A DNA stretch of 64,000 nucleotides from Planctomycetota bacterium (lineage in GTDB: Bacteria; Planctomycetota; Planctomycetia; Planctomycetales; Planctomycetaceae): the NCBI GenBank assembly GCA_018242525.1, contig JAFEBS010000003.1, positions 1 to 64,000 of the forward strand, read 5' to 3'. Every line of letters begins with the position of its first letter. Positions within the stretch are counted from its first letter, which is position 1. Below the pieces are notes generated by a model that saw only the letters and a list, made by a program, of their open reading frames with translations, was not told the origin of the DNA and did no database searches. The translations under genes and the position numbers were made by a program. This document shows, piece by piece, positions 48,291 through 55,114 of the stretch.

Positions 48291-49469
48291 ATGATTTCCC
48301 GATTCCTCCTGGTCCTGAGTCTCGCCAGTGGCTACCCCCTGTGCGCCGCTGATCTGCCGCTGTTGTCGTCACCCCAATCCGGCCTCAGTTCTGAAAAACT
48401 CGCGGACATTGACGGCCTGGTCGCAACCGCGATCGCAGAAAAGAAAATGCCGGGATGCGTGGTTCTGATCGGTCGGCCGGAGGGGATCGCGTTCCTGAAG
48501 GCGTACGGCGACAAGCGGGTGGAACCCGAACGCAATGTCATGACCGACGACACGGTGTTTGACCTCGCATCATTGACCAAACCACTCGCCACAGCCACGT
48601 CGATCATGAAGCTGGCCGAGCAAGGGAAACTGTCGGTGGACGATCCAGTCATCAAGTACCTGCCGGACTTTGCCGTCGAAGGCAAAGACGCAATCACGCT
48701 CCGAGACCTGCTGGTTCATCGCAGCGGACTGATCCCGGACAATGCCATTGCCGATTACCTGGACGGTCCGCAGAAAGCCCGGGAACGGTTGCTGTCACTG
48801 AAGCCGATCGCACCCGTCGGCACTTCGTTTAAGTATTCCGACGTGAACTTCATGATCCTGGGCGAAGTGGTCGCCAAAGTGTCTGGAGTGCCGCTGAACG
48901 AATTCGCTCACGATCAACTATTTGCTCCCTTGGATATGACGGACACGACATATCTTCCAGACAAGGGTCAGCAATCCCGCAGCGCCCCGACCGAAAAGCG
49001 GAACGGCCAATGGATTCAAGGGGAAGTCCATGACCCACGTGCCTATCGACTGGAAGGAGTCGCTGGTCATGCCGGATTGTTCGGCACCGCCCGCGACCTG
49101 GCCCGGTACGCCACCGATGCTCTCGCGGGAATCACCAACGACAAGAGCCGCATCCTGAAACAGCAAACCTGGCAGGCGATGACGACCCCGGTCACCATTG
49201 CTGGCCCCGATTCCAAGGGCCTGCCGACTCAGGACATCCGTGGTCTTGGCTGGGACATGCAGTCAAGATACTCATCCAACCGCGGCACGAAGTTTTCCCC
49301 GGCGGCCTTTGGACATGGTGGATTTACGGGAACCGTCCTCTGGATCGACCCGGGAACGAAACTGTACGTCGTGTTCCTCAGCAATCGAGTCCACCCGAAT
49401 GGCAAGGGTTTGGTGAATCCGCTGGCAGGAAGGATCGCGGAAGTCGCGGTCGACGCAATTGAGAAATAA
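48291..49469 (+). CDS. Beta-lactamase-fold serine hydrolase (class C/EstB-like)
   Basis: A 392-residue secreted hydrolase with a signal peptide of about 19 residues. The catalytic SxxK is SLTK (S94, K97), the tyrosine motif reads YSD (Y182; usual YxN), and the C-terminal loop is GHGGFTG in the HxG position. Such proteins are esterases, DD-peptidases or beta-lactamase relatives; substrate unknown. Its stop lies 13 bases from the convergent ubiX stop. Confidence 0.85.
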   Translation: MISRFLLVLSLASGYPLCAADLPLLSSPQSGLSSEKLADIDGLVATAIAEKKMPGCVVLIGRPEGIAFLKAYGDKRVEPERNVMTDDTVFDLASLTKPLATATSIMKLAEQGKLSVDDPVIKYLPDFAVEGKDAITLRDLLVHRSGLIPDNAIADYLDGPQKARERLLSLKPIAPVGTSFKYSDVNFMILGEVVAKVSGVPLNEFAHDQLFAPLDMTDTTYLPDKGQQSRSAPTEKRNGQWIQGEVHDPRAYRLEGVAGHAGLFGTARDLARYATDALAGITNDKSRILKQQTWQAMTTPVTIAGPDSKGLPTQDIRGLGWDMQSRYSSNRGTKFSPAAFGHGGFTGTVLWIDPGTKLYVVFLSNRVHPNGKGLVNPLAGRIAEVAVDAIEK

Positions 49470-49482
49470 GCCTGGGGTCGTA

Positions 49483-50181
49483 TTAGCCGCGGGACGAGTC
49501 CGCGCCCCAGCGTTGGATCAATTCATTCTGGACACCCAATTGGTCGCAGATACGGGCGACAACAAAGTCGATGAGATCGTGGATGGACTTCGGGGAATGA
49601 TAGAAACCGGGCATCGCCGGCAGGATCGTGGCTCCGGCTTCGGCCAGTCGTTTCATGTTGTCGAGTGCAATGACGCTCAACGGAGTTTCACGCGGAACGA
49701 CAACCAGCTTGCGGCGTTCCTTCAAATGGACATCGGCGGCGCGATGGATCAGATTCTGCGATTGCCCGGTCGCGATGCTGGCCAACGTACCCATGGAACA
49801 GGGACAGATCACCATCCCGCCCGTCAGGAATGAACCGCTGGCGATTCCCGAGGAGTAATCACGGTAATGATGATAGACGATCTTGCCGGTGAATACCTCG
49901 CTGTCGCTGAAGATCGAACTGGCCGCATAGCCGCCGCCGCCGTCCGGCTTCAGCAATTTCAGCTTGCTGTCCGACGAAACCTGGCCATCGGCAGGGAGCA
50001 GTTGCTGCGGATCGAATGCATTTAGGTCGACCTGCAAATCCAGTTCGTGGCGCAGCACCTGGGTGGCGGCCGGACTGATCGTCAGGTGGACGGTGCGGCC
50101 GGCAGCCACCAGTACCTCCAGCAGACGCAGGCAATAGGCCGCTCCACTGGCACCCGTCATGGCGATGACAAGATCACGCAT
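49483..50181 (-). CDS. ubiX: UbiX-like flavin prenyltransferase (MqnM-type)
   Basis: A 232-residue flavoprotein making prenylated FMN, the cofactor of UbiD-type decarboxylases. Motifs are VIAMTGASGAAY (FMN/prenyl-phosphate entry), PCSMGTLASIATGQSQNLIHRAADV, and RKLVVVPRETPLSVIALDNM, plus PGFYHSPKS. It is transcribed third after ubiD and ubiE, with 30 bases from ubiE. The cluster probably serves the late menaquinone steps; in futalosine-pathway bacteria the equivalents are called MqnM and MqnL. Confidence 0.93.
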   Translation of the reverse strand: MRDLVIAMTGASGAAYCLRLLEVLVAAGRTVHLTISPAATQVLRHELDLQVDLNAFDPQQLLPADGQVSSDSKLKLLKPDGGGGYAASSIFSDSEVFTGKIVYHHYRDYSSGIASGSFLTGGMVICPCSMGTLASIATGQSQNLIHRAADVHLKERRKLVVVPRETPLSVIALDNMKRLAEAGATILPAMPGFYHSPKSIHDLIDFVVARICDQLGVQNELIQRWGADSSRG

Positions 50182-50211
50182 GGTTGTAGGATCAATCGAT
50201 GAATGGAGTCC

Positions 50212-50961
50212 TCAGCCAGAAACCGGTTTCTGACCGACGTACAGTGTAGCGATTCCGAATGTCAACGGCGTCCATTTGACGCTGGTCAACCCGCACGCTT
50301 CCATTTTTTCCGCGAGTGCCCTGCCATAGGGAAACTGGGACACCGATTGCGGCAGATAGTTGTACGCTTCCTGACGGTTGCGGGCGAACAACTGGCCAAT
50401 GCGAGGCAGCACATATTTGAAGTAGGTCCTGTAAACCCAGTTGAACAGCGGGTTCGTCGGCATCGAGAATTCCAGCACCGCGACCCGGCCCCCCGGCTGG
50501 CAGACCCGGATCATTTCCTTCAACCCGCGTTCGGTGTCGGTGACGTTGCGCAAACCGAAGGCGACGGAGACGATCTGGAACTGGTTGTCGTCGAACGGCA
50601 GTTGCTGAGTGTCCGCTTCCTGAAAGGTCAGTGTCGCCGCTCCGGCCGACAATTGCTGTGCGAACCGCCGATCCCGTTTGATCTCGGCGATTCGGAGCAT
50701 TTCGGGGGTGAAGTCGGTCGCCTCGACTCGAATCAGCCCTTTTCCCTTTCTCCAGTACGCAATGGCCAGATCGCCGGTTCCAGTACAGACGTCCAGGATG
50801 GGGGCGGTCCCTTGTGGTGCGACGGCACGGACGGTTCGCCACCGCCAGTAGACGTCAACGCCGCCTGACAAGACGTGGTTCATCAGGTCGTATCGGCCGG
50901 AGATCTCGCCAAACATCTGGCGAACCCGGGCTTCAGATTTATCGACAGCGGTTGTGGTCAT
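50212..50961 (-). CDS. ubiE: Menaquinone/ubiquinone C-methyltransferase
   Basis: A 249-residue SAM-dependent methyltransferase. It shows the UbiE/MenG wording: FGEISGRYDLMNHVLSGG, the SAM motif LDVCTGTGDLA, ATDFTPEMLRIA, VAFGLRNVTDTERGLKEM and RVCQPGGRVAVLEFS. It performs the final methylation giving menaquinone. It lies between ubiD (52 bases upstream) and ubiX (30 bases downstream) on the same strand. Planctomycetes generally use menaquinone, so menG would be an equally apt name. Confidence 0.93.
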   Translation of the reverse strand: MTTTAVDKSEARVRQMFGEISGRYDLMNHVLSGGVDVYWRWRTVRAVAPQGTAPILDVCTGTGDLAIAYWRKGKGLIRVEATDFTPEMLRIAEIKRDRRFAQQLSAGAATLTFQEADTQQLPFDDNQFQIVSVAFGLRNVTDTERGLKEMIRVCQPGGRVAVLEFSMPTNPLFNWVYRTYFKYVLPRIGQLFARNRQEAYNYLPQSVSQFPYGRALAEKMEACGLTSVKWTPLTFGIATLYVGQKPVSG

Positions 50962-51013
50962 GAGTCTGGCGGCTAGCGGAGGGAAAACTCAATCGGAGAA
51001 CGAAAATCAGCGA

Positions 51014-52483
51014 TCATTGCCAGTGGTCGATTCCCAATTCTGCCGCCCGAAGACGCAGTTGGGCGATCAATTCGGCAGGCATCGTCAGGGCGTTCGGCCA
51101 GTTGCGGGAATGGACTTCTTCCGGGTGTTTTCGGGTGGCATCGATCCCCAGCTTCTGGCCGGTACCGCGGAATTCGTTGGTGTGATCGTCCATGTGAGTC
51201 GGGCCGTCGGCAACAATCAGGTCTCGACCAGGATTGACGTTCGCACCGACTGCAAACCAGACGTCGTCTTCACTCTGGACGTCGACATCGGCATCCACCA
51301 GGACAATGACCTTGTTCAAGCCCAGTAACCGCGAACCCCACAGTGCGCTTAACACCTGCCGGGCGTGTGACGGATAAGTTTTCTGCAAACTGACGAACAA
51401 CAGGTTACGGGACGCCCCGGCAAACGGCAGGTGGATGTCGACGATGTCCGGAATGGTCGCCTTGACCATCGCGAGACTCAGCCGTTCCATCGCCAGTGCG
51501 ATCCAGGATTCCTCGGTCGGCGGCATCCCGGGAACGATGGCGGGGAGCATCGGATTTGCTCGATGTGTAATTGCGGTGACCTGGATTACGGGCAGCGGTT
51601 CGGCGGGAACGTAGTGCCCGGACGCGCTGGCAATGGGCGGGGCCTCGACCATTGGCGCGGCATAGTCGAGATAGCCTTCCACGACGATTTCAGAAGCAGC
51701 GGGGACTTCAAGTTCGATGGACCGGGCTCTCACCAGGTCGATGGCAGTCCCGCGCAGAAATCCGCCGAACAGCAACGTGTCAGCGGGAACCGTCAGGGCT
51801 TGGGCGGCGCCCGTCATCAGAATGTTGAGGGGATCTCCACCGAGCGCGACCGCGATCGGCAATTGACGTTGCTCACGAACGGCCTTCAGCCATTGATGAT
51901 GGCTGGCGTGTTGACGGTGCCAGTGGGGAATCAGTTGCTGCTGGCTGAAGACCTGAACGGGGAATCGAGCCACGCTGCGTTCGCCCGTGGCGGCATCCTG
52001 GGTCAACACCTGACCAGCAGTGATCGCGGGATTGGCTTCTTCGGGCCAGCAGCGTGGAATCGGCAGGTCCCAGAGGTTAACGTCACGCCCCAGCTTGACG
52101 ACCTGCTGACAGACGGCCGTCTTGATGACTCGGGGTGTAAACTTGGACAAACCCGCCATTGATGGGGCCAGCTTCAGGGCTTCCAGCCACCCTCCCGATT
52201 CCGGTCGTAGCATGCGCTCCATCTTTTCGATGAGTTGATCCAGCGAATCAATTCCCAGCGCAAGACACAGGCGTCGCCGGCTACCCAACAGATTTGTCAG
52301 GATTGGGATGGAACTCCCTTTGGGATTCTCGAACAACAGGGCCGGGCCGCCGTCTGTTTGCCGACAGGCCCGATCCGTGATTGCCGCCACTTCCAACGCT
52401 GTTTCAACCGTTGGCGCAATCCGGATCAACTCCCCGGCGTCTTGCAATTTCGAGAGAAAGTCGCTGAGGAATTCGTGCGGCAT
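51014..52483 (-). CDS. ubiD: UbiD-like prenylated-FMN decarboxylase (MqnL-type)
   Basis: A 489-residue UbiD-family decarboxylase needing prenyl-FMN. Family blocks are NLLGSRRRLCLALG, LPIPRCWPEEANPAITAGQV, LPIAVALGGDPLNILMTGA and VVEGYLDY, with the RALWGSRLLGLNKVIVLVD-like segment near the end. It should remove the carboxyl group from a prenylated 1,4-dihydroxy-6-naphthoate or benzoate intermediate. The frame opens 33 codons earlier; the ATG ending at 52483 (MPHEFLSDFLSKL) matches the family start. It heads the ubiD-ubiE-ubiX run. Confidence 0.92.
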   Translation of the reverse strand: MPHEFLSDFLSKLQDAGELIRIAPTVETALEVAAITDRACRQTDGGPALLFENPKGSSIPILTNLLGSRRRLCLALGIDSLDQLIEKMERMLRPESGGWLEALKLAPSMAGLSKFTPRVIKTAVCQQVVKLGRDVNLWDLPIPRCWPEEANPAITAGQVLTQDAATGERSVARFPVQVFSQQQLIPHWHRQHASHHQWLKAVREQRQLPIAVALGGDPLNILMTGAAQALTVPADTLLFGGFLRGTAIDLVRARSIELEVPAASEIVVEGYLDYAAPMVEAPPIASASGHYVPAEPLPVIQVTAITHRANPMLPAIVPGMPPTEESWIALAMERLSLAMVKATIPDIVDIHLPFAGASRNLLFVSLQKTYPSHARQVLSALWGSRLLGLNKVIVLVDADVDVQSEDDVWFAVGANVNPGRDLIVADGPTHMDDHTNEFRGTGQKLGIDATRKHPEEVHSRNWPNALTMPAELIAQLRLRAAELGIDHWQ

Positions 52484-52713
52484 AGCATTGGTCGTGAAGA
52501 ACGGGTTCGCAAATGTTTGCGCCGGATTATAGCAAGGCCACAGCCCTTGGCACTTCCACTCGGGGGCGTTAACGTCCATCAACCACGCTTTTTTCCATGG
52601 AATCCGCGTTTCGGGGCAGGGTTGGATGGGTGCAAACCGATCTCTCGTCCACTAGTCGGGATGGTGCGGCGCTGGGATTGAGTGTTTGTCGCGGGGCAGA
52701 GGGGCGAATTGTC

Positions 52714-53733
52714 ATGCTACAACGGTTCTTGATGCTGTGGTTGGTCCTGTCGTCGGGAGTTGCCTACTTCTGGCCGACGGTCGTTCCCGGCATGTTCGAT
52801 CCGTTTGTGAATTCCAAAGCGATTTTGACTCCCCTGATTTCCCTGGTGATGTTTTCCGTGGGCAGCATGTTGAAGCTGCAGGAAGTTCAGGAGGTGGGGC
52901 GACGCTGGCCCGCGGTCGTGTTTGGAACATCGGTCCAGTACGCCTGCATGCCTTTGCTGGCCTATTTGATTGGCCATGCATTTGGATTCGACAAGGTGAC
53001 GCTGTTGGGAGTCATCATGGTGGGCTGTGTGCCCGGGGCCATGGCTTCCAACGTTCTGACGATCACCAGTCGTGGAAACGTCAGCTATTCTGTGGCGTTG
53101 ACGACTTTGGCAACCATGTTGTCACCGATCGCAGTTCCAGTGGCGCTGTGGTTGACTCTGGATGTTCGTGGCGAGTTGAAAGGGGAGTTTAGTTTTTGGG
53201 GCGTATCTCAGCAGTTGCTGATCCAGGTCGTCTTACCGGTCCTGGCGGGGTTCGGGTTGCGACGGCTGTCCGGGACGTTTGAGCGCATGGCTGAACGCTG
53301 GGGATCGGTGGTGGCGAATCTGGTCATTCTCTGGATCATCGCCGCGGTCGTTGGCTTGAACCGGCCGCGACTGGCGTCCGTGCTTGGGTTTCGCGATGGC
53401 GGTCTGATGTTCAGCGAACTGAAGTTAATTACCGCACTGCTGCTGATCAACGTCTTGGGTTACGCGTCCGGCTACGTGTCAGGTTGGCTGGCAGGACTGA
53501 AGGATTCGATGCGGCGTGCTCTGACGCTGGAAGTTGGAATGCAGAACTGTGGCTTGGGAACGACCCTCGTACTGCAGTTGTTCCCGGCTGAAGAGTACGC
53601 GGCTGCGGCCATTCCAACCGCGGCGTACACGTTCGGATGCGTCTTTACGGCGACGTTTCTGGCGAATTACTGGTCGGCCAAACCAGTCGCGGATGAGCCC
53701 CCGGCATCGCGTGATGCGGCATATTCCCTTTGA
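52714..53733 (+). CDS. Bile acid:sodium symporter (BASS) family transporter
   Basis: A 339-residue protein with about ten membrane helices. It has the BASS features: LISLVMFSVGSMLKLQE (helix 2), GCVPGAMASNVLTITSRGNVSYSVALTTLATMLSP (crossover region with Ser/Asn/Thr Na+ site) and a C-terminal ALTLEVGMQNCGLGTTLVLQ (second crossover). Natural substrates in bacteria include small acids and pantothenate-type solutes; not assignable here. ATG 52714 is preceded by GAGGGG; the earlier frame is not membrane-like. Confidence 0.9.
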   Translation: MLQRFLMLWLVLSSGVAYFWPTVVPGMFDPFVNSKAILTPLISLVMFSVGSMLKLQEVQEVGRRWPAVVFGTSVQYACMPLLAYLIGHAFGFDKVTLLGVIMVGCVPGAMASNVLTITSRGNVSYSVALTTLATMLSPIAVPVALWLTLDVRGELKGEFSFWGVSQQLLIQVVLPVLAGFGLRRLSGTFERMAERWGSVVANLVILWIIAAVVGLNRPRLASVLGFRDGGLMFSELKLITALLLINVLGYASGYVSGWLAGLKDSMRRALTLEVGMQNCGLGTTLVLQLFPAEEYAAAAIPTAAYTFGCVFTATFLANYWSAKPVADEPPASRDAAYSL

Positions 53734-53858
53734 ATTGCCTCATGCATCTCGGCGAACGGGGACGCGCTGAATGCCGCGATCCACCACCAGGTTCCGCGCC
53801 GCACCGTAAAAAGGACGCGGGGGGGTGAACGTGCCGTTGATGGCATTCACGAATGATC

Positions 53859-53883
53859 CGGGGGCTGATAAATTCAGCCCCCG
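53859..53883. terminator. Possible bidirectional hairpin terminator
   Basis: CGGGGGCTGA (53859-53868) and TCAGCCCCCG (53874-53883) pair perfectly over 10 bp around TAAAT. It lies between two convergent genes, the BASS transporter and the Csp-like gene, which suits a shared terminator. No T-run follows on either strand, so the call is tentative. Confidence 0.45.
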
Positions 53884-53907
53884 AACCGCTTCGGTCAACG
53901 CCGCTGA

Positions 53908-54309
53908 TCAGCCGTGACAGGCCTTGCAGGCGGCAGCGCACTTGTCGCAGATCTCTGCGCATTTCTTGCAGCAATCCTTGCCGCATTCACGACAGGACTT
54001 GGCGCACGCCATGCAAATCTTTTCACACAGCTTGCAGGCGTCTGCGTGGAGCGGTGATCCTGCTTCACAAAGGTTGGCGCAGGTCAGGCACATGTGATGG
54101 CAGGTCTGACACATCCGGGAGCATTCCGGCTTGTCGTCCTTACAGCACGTACTACATTCCTTGCACGATGCCGCACAGTCCGTGCAGGCCTTCACGCAGG
54201 TCGCTTCAGCGGCTTTCGGCTTTGGCTTGTCGGCCGCTTCGGCGCGAAAGCCGATCACTGTGGCCAGGCTTCCAAACATCGATCCCAGGGCAAATTGTCG
54301 TCGATTCAT
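53908..54309 (-). CDS. Tat-exported Cys-rich four-helix-bundle copper-storage protein (Csp1-like)
   Basis: A 133-residue protein. The leader NRRQFALGSMFGSLATVIGF carries a twin-arginine motif and ends in AEA. The mature part has 26 cysteines in about 108 residues, arranged as repeated CxxxC and CxxC units (CAASCKEC, CHHMCLTCANLC, CKLCEKIC, CAKSCREC). Such Cys-lined four-helix bundles (DUF326/Csp) bind many Cu(I) ions; Csp1 of methanotrophs is also Tat-exported. The function here is copper storage or sequestration by inference. A second Cys-rich gene lies 190 bases upstream. Confidence 0.85.
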   Translation of the reverse strand: MNRRQFALGSMFGSLATVIGFRAEAADKPKPKAAEATCVKACTDCAASCKECSTCCKDDKPECSRMCQTCHHMCLTCANLCEAGSPLHADACKLCEKICMACAKSCRECGKDCCKKCAEICDKCAAACKACHG

Positions 54310-54498
54310 GATTCAACCTTTATGGTAAGGGTTCAATTGAGAAAACTGTTCAGGCGCATCTTGATCCATCGGGTCAAAGACGAACCTGGGAAACGGACCC
54401 CGGCGTATTTCGCCAAGATCCCGCGCGATCCGTCACGGACTCAATTGCGAGCGGTTGGATCCGCTGGCAGCCGGTGGTAAAAGTGGGCGGCCGGGAGA

Positions 54499-54927
54499 TC
54501 AATTCCGCCAGATGCAATAGAGTTCTCGCAACGGTGGGTGCGCCGCAGCAACGATGGCATTCAACTGTCGATCCAGGCGCTCCATCGAAAGCGACGCCAC
54601 GGCGTCTGCGAGAGTGGGGATAAAGAAATCGACAGTCAGCGGAACGTGCAGGACGGTCCTGGAACTGGTAATTGCCCGGGTGGGAGCCAGACAAATCGGG
54701 CAATGAGAGCCATCGCTTCCGCAGTCGCTCGACACGGGAGGGCGGGGCGAACAACACCGCGGTGCGGCAGCCGTTCCATGGGAGCAACACGACATGAGAC
54801 AAGGCGAACTCGCTCCCAGCATTGCTGCGTAACACGCAGAATGACAACCCACCTGTCCCAATTCTGCTGCCACGACGGCGACGGCCGTCATCAGTGCAAC
54901 AATCATGTGAGATGGTCGGGAACCCAT
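54499..54927 (-). CDS. Small Cys-rich exported protein, unknown
   Basis: A 142-residue protein with an N-terminal hydrophobic segment (residues 8-25) and 11-13 cysteines packed into residues 28-80 (CHSACYAAM, CLMSCCSHG, CCSPRP, CPICLAPT). The C-terminal half is hydrophobic/amphipathic with no Cys until the end. I do not recognise the family. Its place 190 bases upstream of the Csp-like gene on the same strand suggests metal handling, perhaps copper. Confidence 0.55.
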   Translation of the reverse strand: MGSRPSHMIVALMTAVAVVAAELGQVGCHSACYAAMLGASSPCLMSCCSHGTAAAPRCCSPRPPVSSDCGSDGSHCPICLAPTRAITSSRTVLHVPLTVDFFIPTLADAVASLSMERLDRQLNAIVAAAHPPLRELYCIWRN

Positions 54928-54953
54928 GGGCAGCAGCCTTTCGCCAGAACCTT

Positions 54954-55013
54954 TAGCAACCCGTGGTAAAAGGGGTCAGACCCGGGTCAGCCCCCTTTTA
55001 CCACGGGCTGCTA
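54954..55013. repeat. 60-bp near-perfect inverted repeat
   Basis: TAGCAACCCGTGGTAAAAGGGG (54954-54975) pairs with CCCCTTTTACCACGGGCTGC (54992-55011) plus flank with one or two mismatches. The centre contains the 10-base palindrome GACCCGGGTC (54979-54988). It lies between topA (downstream end) and the Cys-rich gene. The structure could be a terminator for topA, a mobile miniature element, or a dispersed repeat. Confidence 0.8.
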
Positions 55014-55114
55014 GTGCCATCGTAGCATCGGGAGATTGCAAATCAACGGGAGTTTCAATGCCCCGCTGGATTGCGTTCCCGATTCACGATGCAAGGCCTT
55101 GGGCCACATTTGAC

